Of a stretch of DNA of 64,000 bases, positions 1-9,062 are shown one piece after another. Within the stretch, counting starts at the first letter, position 1; each line of letters opens with the position of its first letter. The stretch covers positions 930,001 through 994,000 of the forward strand of contig NZ_CP027669.1 in the NCBI RefSeq assembly GCF_003008595.1, written 5' to 3'. The notes beneath the pieces are model-generated. The model was not told where the DNA came from and searched no databases. It saw nothing but the letters and a program-made list of their open reading frames with translations. The stretch comes from Simplicispira suum (GTDB lineage Bacteria; Pseudomonadota; Gammaproteobacteria; Burkholderiales; Burkholderiaceae_C). Made by a program: the position numbers and the translations under genes.

Positions 1-470
1 CTTCATGCCGCCCACCGGGATATCGGTCACGCCAGCGCCCTGGTAGTCCCCGTAGTTCATCAGGAAGTTATCGACAATGTGCACATCCTGAATGCGCAGG
101 CGCCGCTGGCCGGCCCAGAACTTGGCCTCCGGCAGAAACGAGAAGCCGCTCATCTCCACGTAGGCCTGCTCGGTGCCGATCTTGCCGCTGTTCCATTTGG
201 CCGGCATGTAGTCGACCTTCCACTTCACGCCGTTGGTTTCAAAGCTGCGCGCCAGGTTGATTTCAATACCGTTGTCGCCCTCGTTGCCCAGGCGGAACTT
301 CTGCAGGTCACCCCCCAGGGCCAAACCCCCTTTGATGCCGTCGGAGTGGTTGAATACCGGCCCCCGCGGGAGTAGCCGTTGAATTCAAAGCCTGCAACGT
401 CCATTGCCATTGCGCCATTCGCGCATGCGGCGGCCAAAGCCACCGCCGTAAGGCGGCTTCTTTTCATCAT
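1..470 (-). pseudogene. Maltoporin-like (LamB family) outer-membrane porin, frameshifted and cut by the window edge
   Basis: Probable sugar-specific outer-membrane porin. The start (two adjacent ATGs, with GAGG upstream) encodes a signal peptide ending near ANGAMA, then FEFNGYSRGG. After that the frame breaks at five Gs (C5 at 361-365 on the + strand). The next frame is open to the window edge and resembles LamB: FRLGNE, then FWAGQRRLRIQDVHIVDNF, matching the LamB FRLGNE and WAGKRFYQRHDVHMIDF regions. Adding one base to the G run would restore PVFNHSDG directly after GYSRGG. The gene starts 21 bases after the sugar-binding-protein gene, so the two are probably one operon. The break may be a sequencing error; only about the first 150 residues are visible. 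Confidence 0.7.
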
Positions 471-491
471 GATGAATCCCTCAGTGCTGTT

Positions 492-1742
492 TTATTGGGT
501 TTTCGCGGCGGTCGCGATCTGCTTCATGGCGTCGGCGACACTGACCTTGTCGTCGTTCCAGAACTGGCTGACGACATCCTTGATGGCGCCCTCCGTAGCG
601 GGGGCAATGGCCATCCCGTGGGCTACGCTGGGGACCAGACCACCGTTCTTGGCGGTTTCCGTGAAGTCCTTGCTGGAGAGCTTGGCGCAGTCGTCAAACT
701 TGTCCATGTTCTGCCCGGTGCGCACAGGAATAGATCCCTTGTTGAGGTTGAACACCTCTTGAAATCCGCTGCTCATGAGCGCGCTCGCCAGGTCGCTCTG
801 TGCTTTCTGCGCCGCCGGGTCTTTCAACTTGAAGAAAATGAACGAGTCGACGTTGAAGGTGAATGCGTTGGCCGTGCCCGGCGCTGCAGCGCACAGAAAA
901 TCTTTGCCGGGCACCTTGCCTGCTGCCAGAAATTCACCCTTGGCCCAGTCGCCCATGAGCTGAAAGCCCGCCTTGCCCTGGATCAGCATGGCGGTGGCCA
1001 GGTTCCAGTCGCGCCCCGGAGCCGCCGGATCGGTGTACGACTTGATGCGGCGAAAGGTTTCCAGCGATTGCTTCATGGTGTCACTGCCCAGAGCCTTGGG
1101 GTCGAGTTTGACCAGGGCGTCCTGGTAAAACTTGGGCCCACCCACCCCGAGCACCACCGACTCAAAGGTGGTGAAGTCCTGCCAGTTCTGCCCGCCATGG
1201 GCCACCGGAATCAGGCCAGCCGCCTTGAGCTTGTCGGCCGCAGCAAAAAACGCGTCCCAGGTGGTGGGCATGGCGCTCACGCCCGCCTTCTTGAGCGCGT
1301 CCGCACTGCCCCACAGCCAGTTGACGCGGTGCACGTTGACGGGGGCCGCCACATAGTTGCCTTGGTATTTCATGACGTTGGCCACCACCTTGGGCAACGC
1401 GTCGTCCCACTTTTCGGCCTTGGCGAGGCCATTCATGTTGGCCAGCACGCCTTCGGCGGCCCACTCCTGAATGGCGGGCCCCTTGACCTGGGCGGCAGAC
1501 GGCGGATTGCCCGAGATCACGCGGCTCTTGAGGACCGTCATGGCGCTGTCGCCACCGCCCCCAGCGACGGCAAAATCGCGCCAGGTATGGCCTTTGGCCT
1601 GCATGATCTTCTTCAGTTCGGCCGCCGACTTGGCCTCGCCGCCGGAAGTCCAATAATGCAAGACCTCTACTTCGCCGGCGCTGGCGGACAAGGCGGCCGC
1701 CAAGCCTATCGTCGCTGCCGCGATCTTTGTGATGTTCCCCAT
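492..1742 (-). CDS. Sugar ABC transporter substrate-binding protein (glucose/mannose type, GtsA-like)
   Basis: Periplasmic binding protein of 416 residues for a carbohydrate ABC importer (family 1 solute-binding proteins). Residues 1-22 form a signal peptide ending ALSASA-G. The mature start EVEVLHYWTSGGEAKS and the later GDWAKGEF are typical of the group that binds glucose, mannose or related sugars in Pseudomonas and Burkholderiales. A porin gene follows at once, and a two-component regulator is divergent upstream, as in sugar-uptake loci controlled by GltR/GtsS-type systems. No permease or ATPase lies between binding protein and porin, so those must be elsewhere or beyond the left edge. 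The sugar is inferred, not shown. Confidence 0.85.
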   Translation of the reverse strand: MGNITKIAAATIGLAAALSASAGEVEVLHYWTSGGEAKSAAELKKIMQAKGHTWRDFAVAGGGGDSAMTVLKSRVISGNPPSAAQVKGPAIQEWAAEGVLANMNGLAKAEKWDDALPKVVANVMKYQGNYVAAPVNVHRVNWLWGSADALKKAGVSAMPTTWDAFFAAADKLKAAGLIPVAHGGQNWQDFTTFESVVLGVGGPKFYQDALVKLDPKALGSDTMKQSLETFRRIKSYTDPAAPGRDWNLATAMLIQGKAGFQLMGDWAKGEFLAAGKVPGKDFLCAAAPGTANAFTFNVDSFIFFKLKDPAAQKAQSDLASALMSSGFQEVFNLNKGSIPVRTGQNMDKFDDCAKLSSKDFTETAKNGGLVPSVAHGMAIAPATEGAIKDVVSQFWNDDKVSVADAMKQIATAAKTQ

Positions 1743-1811
1743 ACCCGTTGTCTCCTGAATGTTGTGGTTTCCTGGTGAGCCGGCGCCCTCGCTGTCAGCG
1801 CAGCTCGTACT

Positions 1812-1828
1812 TTAATTACAATAATTAA
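1812..1828. promoter_or_regulatory. Perfect AT-rich palindrome in the divergent promoter region
   Basis: TTAATTA-CAA-TAATTAA, a perfect 7-base inverted repeat with a 3-base centre, in the AT-rich patch between the sugar-binding-protein gene and the response-regulator gene. It is a candidate operator or promoter core. Which protein binds it is unknown. Confidence 0.4.
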
Positions 1829-1838
1829 TTGTTGTCCT

Positions 1839-1859
1839 GGTACTTTCCCTGAGAGTACC
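1839..1859. promoter_or_regulatory. Inverted repeat GGTACT-N9-AGTACC, candidate response-regulator site
   Basis: A 6-base inverted repeat with arms 15 bases apart centre to centre, 20 bases upstream of the response-regulator start. It lies in the shared regulatory region with the divergent transporter gene. A dimeric OmpR-type regulator could bind here. This is inference from symmetry and position only. Confidence 0.35.
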
Positions 1860-1879
1860 GTCGGGCAAATTTCGGAGCT

Positions 1880-2608
1880 ATGCTCAATTCCATGTTCACG
1901 ATTCTCATCGTCGAAGACGACGCCCTGCTGCTTGACGCCTTGACCGGACAGCTCCAACAACAGGGCTACGGCGTCTGCACCGCATCCAGCGTGCCGGAGG
2001 CCTCGGCGCTGCTGCAGGCGCAGGCGGTGGACGGGATCATTCTCGACCTCGGTCTGCCGGGGGCCGACGGCATGGATCTGCTGGTCTGGGTGCGCAGCCA
2101 CATTGCGGGCTTGCCGGTTCTCATCCTGACCGCACGCGACGGCGTGGACGAACGCGTACGCGGGCTCAATGCCGGTGCCGACGACTACATCACCAAGCCC
2201 TTCAACATGCAGGAGCTACAGGCTCGGTTGCAAGCGATGCTGCGGCGCGCGCGCCAACCGGCTTTCACCCATGCCGCCAGCGCACCGGGAGGCCAAAGCA
2301 TCAGCCTGGGGCCGCTGCAGCTCGACCCGGCCAGCCAGACGGCCGCGCTGGGCGGCGTAGCCCTCGAATTGACGCAGCGCGAGTGGGAATTGCTGGAATT
2401 GCTGGTCCAGCGCTGCGGCGAAGTGGTCACGCGCGAGGACGTGCTGGCCGCATGGCGCGCCAGCCCACCCGAGCCTGGGCAGGCGGCCGCCACGCTCAAC
2501 TCGAACGCGCTGGAGGTGTACGTGCACCGCCTGCGCAAGAAGCTCGACCCCTCCAGCCTGGCGATTCGCAATATTCGCGGTCTCGGATACATGCTGGCCA
2601 AACCTTGA
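1880..2608 (+). CDS. OmpR-family response regulator (TctD-like)
   Basis: Two-component DNA-binding regulator of 242 residues. The receiver domain (about residues 5-120) shows the acidic pair in VEDD, the phosphate-accepting Asp in ILDLGLPG, the switch Thr in LTARD and the Lys of ITKPF. The C-terminal winged helix (about 140-240) ends with YVHRLRKKLD and IRGLGYML. GGAG lies only 2 bases before the first ATG and 14 before a second in-frame ATG at 1892 (MFTILIVEDD), so either start is possible. The kinase gene follows downstream and the sugar transporter is divergent, so it probably controls sugar uptake. Confidence 0.88.
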   Translation: MLNSMFTILIVEDDALLLDALTGQLQQQGYGVCTASSVPEASALLQAQAVDGIILDLGLPGADGMDLLVWVRSHIAGLPVLILTARDGVDERVRGLNAGADDYITKPFNMQELQARLQAMLRRARQPAFTHAASAPGGQSISLGPLQLDPASQTAALGGVALELTQREWELLELLVQRCGEVVTREDVLAAWRASPPEPGQAAATLNSNALEVYVHRLRKKLDPSSLAIRNIRGLGYMLAKP

Positions 2609-2684
2609 TGCCGACAATGACTTCGGCGCACCGCGTTTTGGTCGCTCTCGCAAAGACCCACAAGGTCCGGTCGGCCTAGACCCC

Positions 2685-4075
2685 ATGCAACCCGTCTCGC
2701 GCGTCTCGCTCAAGCGCAAACTGCTGCTGTGGCTGCTGTTGCCGCAGCTGGTGTTGTGGCTGTCGGGCGGATTTTTCGCCTGGCGGCTGGCGCTGCAAAA
2801 CGGCGAAAAAGGCATTGACCAGACGTTGACGCAGTCGGTGCGCGGGCTGGCACGGCAGATCAAGCCGATTGGCGACGGTCTGCTGGTCGATTTTCCCAAG
2901 GCGGCGCAAGACTTGCTGGAGCAGGATCCGGCCGACCGCATCACCTACATGGTGTCGTCCCCCCCGGCAAATTCCTGCTGGGCAATGCCCAGTTGCCGCC
3001 CCCGCCGCCGGTCAGCGTGCGGGTGGGCGAGCCGCTGCTGTACCAGGCACGGCTGGAGGGGAAGACGGTGCGCGTCGCCCTGCTGGACGTGGACTATGGC
3101 ACGCCCCAGGCGCGCCAGACCCTGCGCGTGCAGGTGGCCCAAAGCCTGGCCGTGCGCCAGCGCATCGCACAGGAGCTGCTGGCGAAAATGCTGCTCCCCA
3201 TGGGTTTGATGGGCCTTGCGCTCAGCGCACTGGTGTACGCCGGGGTGCTGCGCGGCCTGCAGCCGCTCAAGCGGCTTGAAGCGCAGATCGAGCAAGCGGG
3301 TGCCCGGCCGCACGGCGGCGCCGACCCGCTGCTGCCGATCGAACTCACCTCAGCGCCGCAGGAGGTGCATTCGCTGGCCCGCACCATCAACGGCTTGCTC
3401 GAAGCTGTGGCAAGCGGCCAGCAAAAGGAAAAGCGCTTTCTGAATGACGCAGCACACCAGTTGCGCACGCCGCTCGCCGGCTTGATTGCGCAGACCGAGC
3501 TGGCGCTGCACGAAAGCCAGGAGCCGGCGGTGCGCGAGCGTCTGGAGAAAGTTCTCTCGGCCGCCCGGCGCAGCGCCCATCTGGTGCACCAGTTGCTGCA
3601 GCTCGCGCGCTCGGAGGCCAGCGTGGAGATGCAGCCACTCGACCTCGCCGCGTTGGCCCGGGAAGTAGCCCGCGACTGGGCGGGCCGCGCGCTGGCACTA
3701 GGCACCGATCTGGGCTATGAAGGCGACGAGCAACGCATCGTGCAGGGCCAGCCGCTGCTGCTGCGGGAAGCCCTCAACAACCTGATAGACAACGCGCTGC
3801 ACTACGCAGGTCCGGGCGCCACCGTCACGGTGCACGTATCGGCCGGCCCCAATGGCTGGGCCGAGCTGGTGGTGGAAGACGACGGACCGGGGGTGGCGCA
3901 GCAGCACTTCGCCGACCTGTTCTCGCGCTTTTGGCGCGGCTCCGATCAGGCCGGTGGCTGCGGCCTGGGCTTGTCCATCGTCGAAGAAATCGCCCTGCGC
4001 CATGGGGGCCGCGCCGTGGCAGAGCCCGTGCGTCCACACGGCTTGCGGGCAGGGCTGAAACTGCCCCTGACCTGA
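2685..4075 (+). pseudogene. Sensor histidine kinase (TctE-like), frameshifted
   Basis: Membrane sensor kinase paired with the upstream regulator. The first frame encodes a short cytoplasmic tail, a transmembrane segment (LLLWLLLPQLVLWLSGGFF) and part of the periplasmic 2CSK_N-type domain, up to TYMVSSPP. The frame breaks in seven Cs (2959-2965). The next frame continues with a second membrane segment, a HAMP-like linker, the H-box AAHQLRTPLAGL, the N-box NNLIDNALHYA, VEDDGPGV and GGCGLGLSIV. One added C would join the frames as SSPPGKFLLGNAQLPPPP, giving a kinase of about 464 residues. All catalytic motifs are intact, so a sequencing error is likely. If real, the kinase is inactive as a single chain. 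Confidence 0.8.
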
Positions 4076-4103
4076 ACCAGCATTCGCCCTGCGGGCGAAG
4101 CTC

Positions 4104-5051
4104 TCACGCCGCCAGGATCAGCTTTTCCAGTTGGATGGCATCCACAGCGAAAGCACGAATGCCTTCGGCCAGCTTCTCGGTGGCCATGGCGTCTTCGTTC
4201 AGGGCGTAGCGAAACCCCGCCTCGTCGTACTGCACAGCTGCAATTTCCATCTTGCGGGCCGCATTTGCATCCAGCGCGCGCACTAGAGGCGCCTCGGTCT
4301 GCGCGAGCTGGGCCAGCAGGTCCGGTGCAATGGTGAGCAGATCGCAGCCCGCCAGCGCAGTGATCTGCCCGACGTTGCGAAAGCTCGCGCCCATGACTTC
4401 GGTGGCAATGCCGAAATGCTTGTAGTAGTTGTAGATCTGTGTGACCGACTGCACGCCGGGGTCGTTCGCCCCAGCGCGCGCCGCTTCGTCCCACGCCGCG
4501 CCGGCATGCTTCTTGTGCCAGTCGTAAATGCGGCCGACAAACGGCGAGATGAGCTGCACCTTGGCCTGGCCGCAGGCGATGGCCTGGGCCATGGAGAACA
4601 ACAGCGTCAGGTTGGTATGGATGCCGCGCGCTTCGAGCCTGCGCGCGGCCTCAATGCCTTCCCAGGTGGCTGCAACCTTGATCAGCACGCGGTCGATGTG
4701 CAGGCCCTCGGCCTGGTATAGCTCGATGATGCGCTCGGCGCGCGATACGGTGGCGCTGGTGTCGAACGACAGGCGTGCATCGACCTCGGTGGACACGCGG
4801 CCGGGAATGGTGCCCAGAATCTCGCAGCCAAAACGCACCAGCAGGCGGTCCATCACCTCGTCCAGGGCACGGCCTCGCCATGCAGCAACAGTGTCCTTCA
4901 GCAAAGGCGCGTATTCGGGTTTTTGCACCGCCTTGAGAATGAGCGAAGGATTGGTGGTGGCGTCCTGTGGCTGGAACTGGGCCAGTTGCTTGAAGTCGCC
5001 GGTGTCGGCGACAACGGTGGTGAATTGTTTGAGGGCGTCGAGCTGGTTCAT
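4104..5051 (-). CDS. tal: Transaldolase
   Basis: Pentose-phosphate-pathway enzyme of 315 residues that transfers a dihydroxyacetone unit between sugar phosphates. The start [20 protein letters not shown] matches the usual family start. The Schiff-base Lys is in [12 protein letters not shown] (about residue 125), and [10 protein letters not shown] and GRIYDWHKK are family motifs. Length is normal for the TalB class. The frame is open far upstream, but that part only mirrors the divergent regulator gene. It sits back to back with an RpiR-family regulator, which probably controls it. Confidence 0.95.
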   Translation of the reverse strand: MNQLDALKQFTTVVADTGDFKQLAQFQPQDATTNPSLILKAVQKPEYAPLLKDTVAAWRGRALDEVMDRLLVRFGCEILGTIPGRVSTEVDARLSFDTSATVSRAERIIELYQAEGLHIDRVLIKVAATWEGIEAARRLEARGIHTNLTLLFSMAQAIACGQAKVQLISPFVGRIYDWHKKHAGAAWDEAARAGANDPGVQSVTQIYNYYKHFGIATEVMGASFRNVGQITALAGCDLLTIAPDLLAQLAQTEAPLVRALDANAARKMEIAAVQYDEAGFRYALNEDAMATEKLAEGIRAFAVDAIQLEKLILAA

Positions 5052-5118
5052 GCGGAATCCTGGCAAGCAAAGCGGTGAAATGACTTTGCTGCCAAGTGTA
5101 TGCGCTGCGTTCTGGGAG

Positions 5119-5133
5119 TGAAATCCGGTTACA
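5119..5133. promoter_or_regulatory. Candidate HexR-like operator between transaldolase and the regulator gene
   Basis: TGAAATCCGGTTACA reads as an imperfect inverted repeat with ends similar to known HexR sites (TGTAA-type half sites). It lies in the 132-base divergent region shared by tal and the RpiR-family gene. Only one half site is good, so this is a weak call. Confidence 0.25.
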
Positions 5134-5183
5134 TTGCGCCAGCGAGGCCTTGCGCGCCGCTCTTTCGATTCCATCACCCACCC

Positions 5184-6029
5184 ATGCTCGACCGCATCAC
5201 CGCATCCCTGTCTTCTCTGGCTCCGGCCGAGCAGCGCGTGGGCAAGCTGGTACTCGCCGATCCCCGCGCCTTTGCCCGGCTGCCGGTGCGCGAACTGGCC
5301 GAACGCTCCCAGGTCAGCAAGCCCACCGTTGTGCGGTTTTGCCGCAGCATGGGCTACGACGGGCTGGCCGACTTCAAACTCAAGCTCGCCGGCAGCGTGA
5401 GCGAGGGCGTGCCCTTCATCCACCGCAGCGTCGACCTGGACGACAAGACGGGCGACGTGCTGGTGAAGGTGGTGGACAACGCCGTAGCCGCCTTCCTGCA
5501 GTACCGCAACGCGGCGAGCACCAGCGCGCTGGACCGCGCCGCTGCGGCACTGGCCGAAACCTGGCGCCAGCGCGGGCGCATCGAGTTTCACGGCGCCGGC
5601 AACTCGGGCATCGTGGCGCAAGACGCGCAGCACAAGTTCTTCCGCCTGGGCGTGACCTCACTGGCCACCAGCGACGGGCACATTCAGGTGATGAGCGCGA
5701 CACTGCTGGGCAAGGGTGATTGCCTGGTGACCATCTCCAACTCGGGCCGCACGCGCGACCTGATGGACGCTGCCGACATCGCCCGGCGCAATGGCGCCAC
5801 CACCATTGCCATCACCTCCAGCGGCTCGCCCCTTGCGGGGTCGTGCCAGATCCACCTGGCCGCCGACCACCCCGAGGGCTACGACCGCTACAGCCCCATG
5901 GTCTCGCGCCTGCTGCATCTGCTCATCATCGACGTGCTGGCCACCAGCGTGGCGCTGCGCATTGGCAGCTCGCTGCAACCGGTACTGCAGCAGATGAAGG
6001 ACAACCTGCGGGCCAAGCGGTATACGTGA
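5184..6029 (+). CDS. RpiR-family transcriptional regulator (HexR-like)
   Basis: Sugar-phosphate-sensing regulator of 281 residues. The N-terminal helix-turn-helix (about residues 1-75) includes [20 protein letters not shown]. The C-terminal SIS domain (about 120-255) carries GAGNSG and [11 protein letters not shown], the sugar-phosphate-binding pattern. The chosen ATG gives the usual [12 protein letters not shown] start; the frame is open upstream without support. It is divergent from transaldolase. HexR proteins repress hexose catabolism in related bacteria and respond to KDPG, which fits this neighbourhood, but the assignment to HexR rather than another RpiR member is inferred. Confidence 0.85.
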   Translation: MLDRITASLSSLAPAEQRVGKLVLADPRAFARLPVRELAERSQVSKPTVVRFCRSMGYDGLADFKLKLAGSVSEGVPFIHRSVDLDDKTGDVLVKVVDNAVAAFLQYRNAASTSALDRAAAALAETWRQRGRIEFHGAGNSGIVAQDAQHKFFRLGVTSLATSDGHIQVMSATLLGKGDCLVTISNSGRTRDLMDAADIARRNGATTIAITSSGSPLAGSCQIHLAADHPEGYDRYSPMVSRLLHLLIIDVLATSVALRIGSSLQPVLQQMKDNLRAKRYT

Positions 6030-6087
6030 AATTTCGAGTTTTTTAGCGCTCTAGCGCACTATCCACGGGCGCTAACAGCTATAACTA
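6030..6087 (+). repeat. Short palindromic repeat, copy A
   Basis: Intergenic copy of the window's ~50-base repeat, directly after the RpiR-type gene. The core reads CTAGCGCACTATCCACGGGC then GCTAACAGCTAT. The pattern AGCGC-N9-11-GCGC followed by AGCTAT is shared by the other copies. AT-rich ends flank a GC core that can pair with itself. Confidence 0.75.
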
Positions 6088-6165
6088 GCATAGCATTCAC
6101 GCCCGCGATACCCCGCCGTGGTCCGAATGCAAGGCTTCGGATTCAGGCCCCCAAAGGCCGAAGAA

Positions 6166-6669
6166 CTATTGCGCCGCGCGCCCGTAGGTGGAGGTAAAAC
6201 TCGCCTTGGCCAGGGTGTTGGCGTTCACCATGAAGCCTGCCAGCGCGGCCGAGGCATCGTCGGGAATGTCGAGCCTGTCGACGCCGAGCGCATGCACGGT
6301 GAAGACGTAGCGGTGCGGCTTGTCGCCGGGCGGCGGGCACAGACCGCCCCAGGCAAAGGCGCCGTAGTCGTTGCGGATCTGCCGCGCGCCCTGCGGCAGG
6401 CTCCCCCCGCCTTTGGCGCCCGCATTCGGGGCCAGGGCGGCAGTGTCCGCCGGAATGTCGACGACAAACCAGTGCCACCAGCCCGAGCCGCTGGGGGCGT
6501 CCGGGTCATAGACCGTGAGCGCAAAGCTTTTCGTGCCTTCGGGCGCGCCACTCCAGTGCAGGGACGGCGATTCGTTGCGGCCTGAGCAGCCGAAGCCGTC
6601 AAACTCAAAATGCGCGGGCACGCTGCCGCCGGCGGGGATGTCTGGGCTGCTGAGGGTGAAGTTGCTCAT
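6166..6669 (-). CDS. YbhB/YbcL-family (PEBP, Raf-kinase-inhibitor-like) protein
   Basis: Cytoplasmic phosphatidylethanolamine-binding-protein fold of 167 residues with no proven bacterial function. The ligand-pocket motif DPDAPSGSGWWHW and the GARQIRNDYG and CPPPGDKPHRYVF blocks are diagnostic. The ATG before SNFTLSSPDIPAGG has a good Shine-Dalgarno (GACAGGA); the open frame upstream of it has no support. It stands alone between two palindromic repeats. Confidence 0.9.
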   Translation of the reverse strand: MSNFTLSSPDIPAGGSVPAHFEFDGFGCSGRNESPSLHWSGAPEGTKSFALTVYDPDAPSGSGWWHWFVVDIPADTAALAPNAGAKGGGSLPQGARQIRNDYGAFAWGGLCPPPGDKPHRYVFTVHALGVDRLDIPDDASAALAGFMVNANTLAKASFTSTYGRAAQ

Positions 6670-6769
6670 GTCCTGTCTCCTGTTCAGGTGAAAACGGCTA
6701 CAGCGTGTTGTAGCAGACGGGTGCGTTCGTGTCCTGCACAAAGCCCTGCGTCAAGCTCACCAATATGGG

Positions 6770-6829
6770 TAAAAATGGCCTCTAGCGTTTTTCAGGTAAG
6801 CGCCACAAGCTATCTATTCAGGAGCAAAT
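6770..6829 (+). repeat. Short palindromic repeat, copy B
   Basis: Intergenic copy reading GGCCTCTAGCGTTTTTCAGG then TAAGCGCCACAAGCTAT, with TTCAGGAGCAAAT at its end. It lies between the PEBP gene start and the 3' end of the ABC operon. The trailing CAGGAGCAA is also seen, in variant form, in the copy inside murD. Confidence 0.75.
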
Positions 6830-6846
6830 CGCGCCCCGGCACACGC

Positions 6847-7854
6847 TCAGATCCGCCCCTCTTCCACGGCATGGCAGGCGATGCGGATGCCGCCGATGCT
6901 CAGCAGCGCCGGCCGCTCGGTGCGGCAGCGATCGTTGGCGTGCGGGCAGCGCGGGTTGAAGGCGCAGCCCGGCGGCGGCGCAAGCGGGTTGGGCACTTCG
7001 CCCTGCACTGGCGTGCGCGCGCTGCCGGTGTCGTGCATCTTGGGGATGGCGTCGAGCAGCATGCGTGTGTAGGGGTGGCGCGGCGTGGCAAACAGGCTGC
7101 GCTTGTCTGCCAGTTCCACCAGGCGTCCCAGGTACATCACGCCCACCTCGTCGCTCACATGCCGCACCACGGCCAGGTTGTGGCTGATGAACAAATAAGT
7201 CAGGCCACGGCGCTGCTGCAGGTCCTTCATGATGTTGAGGACCTGCGCCTGCACCGACACGTCCAGCGCGGACGTTGGCTCGTCGCAGACCAGAAACTCA
7301 GGCTCGGTGGCCAGGGCGCGGGCAATGGACACACGCTGGCGCTGGCCGCCCGAAAACTGGTGCGGGAACTTGGCCATGTCGAGCGGCGACAGGCCTACGG
7401 ATTCCAGCAGTGCCCCGACACGCTCGCGCAATTCGGGTTTGCCGCTCGCCATGCCGTGCTCGCGCAGCGGCTCGCCGACGATGTCTTCCACCTGCCAGCG
7501 CGGATTGAGGCTGGCGTACGGGTCCTGAAAGATCATCTGGATGCGGCGGCGCAGCGCCTGCGATTGCGCACCCGCAAAGCCGGCGTGTGCGTCCTGTCCG
7601 TCAAACCGAAAATCCCCGCGTGTCGGGTGGTACAGGCCCACCAGCAGGCGCGCCACGGTGCTTTTGCCACAACCCGATTCGCCCACCAACGCCAGAGTCT
7701 TGCCGCGCTCGATCTCGAAACTGACCCCATCGACGGCGTGCAGCAGCGTGCGCGGCTGGCGTTCAATCACGCGGTTGAGCCAGGGCGGGGAGACGTCGAA
7801 GGTCTTGGCCAGATCGCTGGCCTGCACCAGTGCAGGGTTGGACACCAAACTCAT
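6847..7854 (-). CDS. Peptide ABC transporter ATP-binding protein (DppF/OppF-like)
   Basis: Second ATPase of a peptide/nickel-type ABC importer, 335 residues. Walker A GESGCGKST, Q-loop IFQDPYASLNP, signature FSGGQRQRVSIA and Walker B EFLVCDEPTSALD are all present. The C-terminal oligopeptide domain carries PPGCAFNPRCPHA. Its ATG overlaps the stop of the upstream ATPase (ATGA), so the two are translationally coupled. It is the last gene of the operon; a palindromic repeat lies just downstream. Confidence 0.95.
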   Translation of the reverse strand: MSLVSNPALVQASDLAKTFDVSPPWLNRVIERQPRTLLHAVDGVSFEIERGKTLALVGESGCGKSTVARLLVGLYHPTRGDFRFDGQDAHAGFAGAQSQALRRRIQMIFQDPYASLNPRWQVEDIVGEPLREHGMASGKPELRERVGALLESVGLSPLDMAKFPHQFSGGQRQRVSIARALATEPEFLVCDEPTSALDVSVQAQVLNIMKDLQQRRGLTYLFISHNLAVVRHVSDEVGVMYLGRLVELADKRSLFATPRHPYTRMLLDAIPKMHDTGSARTPVQGEVPNPLAPPPGCAFNPRCPHANDRCRTERPALLSIGGIRIACHAVEEGRI

Positions 7855-8819
7855 GCGCCCTCCTTGGCATGCAGCCAGCAGGCCGCCTGGGTGACCCCGG
7901 CGTCAAGCAGCTCCGGGCGCTCGGTATGGCAGCGGGCAAAGGCCTGCGGGCAGCGCGGGTGGTAGGCGCAGCCGGGTGGAATGGCGTTCAGGCGCGGCAT
8001 GGCACCGTCGATCTGGTGCAGGCGCTCGCGCTCCTCGCTCATGTCGGGAATGGCGGCCATCAGGCCTGCGGTGTAGGGGTGCGCCGGGTGGTTGATCAGC
8101 TCGTGCACCGGGCCGATTTCGGCCACCCGCCCGGCGTAGAGCACCGCCACGCGGTCGCAGGTCTCGGCAATCACGCCCATGTCGTGCGTAATCAGCATGA
8201 CGGCGGCGCCGCGCGAGGCGCAGATGCTCTTGAGCAACTGAATGATCTGCGCCTGGATCGACACGTCGAGCGCCGTGGTGGGCTCGTCGGCCACGATAAG
8301 ACGCGGCTCGGCCGCCAAGGCCAGGGCAATCACCACGCGCTGGCGCATGCCGCCAGAAAACTGGTGCGGGTAATGGTCAACGCGCTGCTCGGGCGCCGGA
8401 ATACCCGTGTCGGCCAGCAGTTCGATGGCACGCTGGCGGGCAGCGGCACGGCTCATGGGCAGGTGCGTCAGAATGGTCTCGGTCAGCTGCCGCCCTACGG
8501 TGTAGAGCGGGTTGAGCGAGGTGAGCGGATCCTGAAAGATGGCGCCCACATGGCGGCCACGCACCTGGCGCATCTCCTTGGCGCCCAGGTTGTCGATGCG
8601 CCGACCTTCGAGCCAGATCTCGCCCGAGGCAATGCGGCCCGGCGGCTCCAGCAACCCAATGATGGCAGCGCCCGTCAGCGACTTGCCCGCGCCCGATTCG
8701 CCCACCACGCCCAAAATTTCTCCCGGCTCGATAGCAAACGACACGCCGTCCAGCGCACGCAGCGTACCGCGCCGGTTTGGAAATTCGACCACCAGGTCTT
8801 TGACTTCAAGCAGCGGCAC
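7851..8819 (-). CDS. Peptide ABC transporter ATP-binding protein (DppD/OppD-like)
   Basis: First ATPase of the importer, about 322 residues. Walker [16 protein letters not shown]-loop [13 protein letters not shown], signature [14 protein letters not shown] and Walker [14 protein letters not shown] are present, with a C-terminal [13 protein letters not shown] oligopeptide domain. The start is uncertain. A GTG gives [13 protein letters not shown], matching the family, and is used here; an ATG at 8849 adds ten residues. The frame continues further upstream into a GC-rich repeat, and those residues are not credible protein. The repeat separates this gene from the permease upstream. Confidence 0.92.
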   Translation of the reverse strand: MPLLEVKDLVVEFPNRRGTLRALDGVSFAIEPGEILGVVGESGAGKSLTGAAIIGLLEPPGRIASGEIWLEGRRIDNLGAKEMRQVRGRHVGAIFQDPLTSLNPLYTVGRQLTETILTHLPMSRAAARQRAIELLADTGIPAPEQRVDHYPHQFSGGMRQRVVIALALAAEPRLIVADEPTTALDVSIQAQIIQLLKSICASRGAAVMLITHDMGVIAETCDRVAVLYAGRVAEIGPVHELINHPAHPYTAGLMAAIPDMSEERERLHQIDGAMPRLNAIPPGCAYHPRCPQAFARCHTERPELLDAGVTQAACWLHAKEGA

Positions 8820-8865
8820 GCGACGAGTCCATTGCGTCAAAGAACACATGCCGCGCAAAGCTCCG

Positions 8866-9062
8866 GGCGGTCCAAACCAGCGGCAGCCGTGCAAGGGCCG
8901 CCCCGCCGCACGGGCTGCGTCCCCCTTTCCGAATCGCAAAGCGATTCGAGAGAGGGGGCTGAGGGGTGCGGCTCCAAGCCTGCCTGCGCAGGCTTGGACA
9001 TCCCCGAAGGGCTGCCGCCTCTGACGGCTGCACCGAGGCGCGAAGCGACACAGGGAGGAGTT
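8866..9062 (+). repeat. GC-rich interspersed repeat, copy R1 (inside the ABC operon)
   Basis: About 190 bases matching the reverse complement of copy R5. Shared landmarks in order are GTGCAAGGGCCGCCCCGCCG, a CCCCCT/AGGGGG stem, AAGCCTGCCTGCGCAGGCTT, and CCCCGAAGGGCTGCCGCCTC. It contains several strong hairpins and lies between the second permease and the first ATPase of one operon, where it could reduce downstream expression or set mRNA stability. Confidence 0.75.

Noticed and set aside
495..1778. Long + strand open frame opposite the sugar-binding-protein gene
   Set aside because: It mirrors a clear family gene with signal peptide and shows no protein-like motifs; high GC makes long antisense frames common here.
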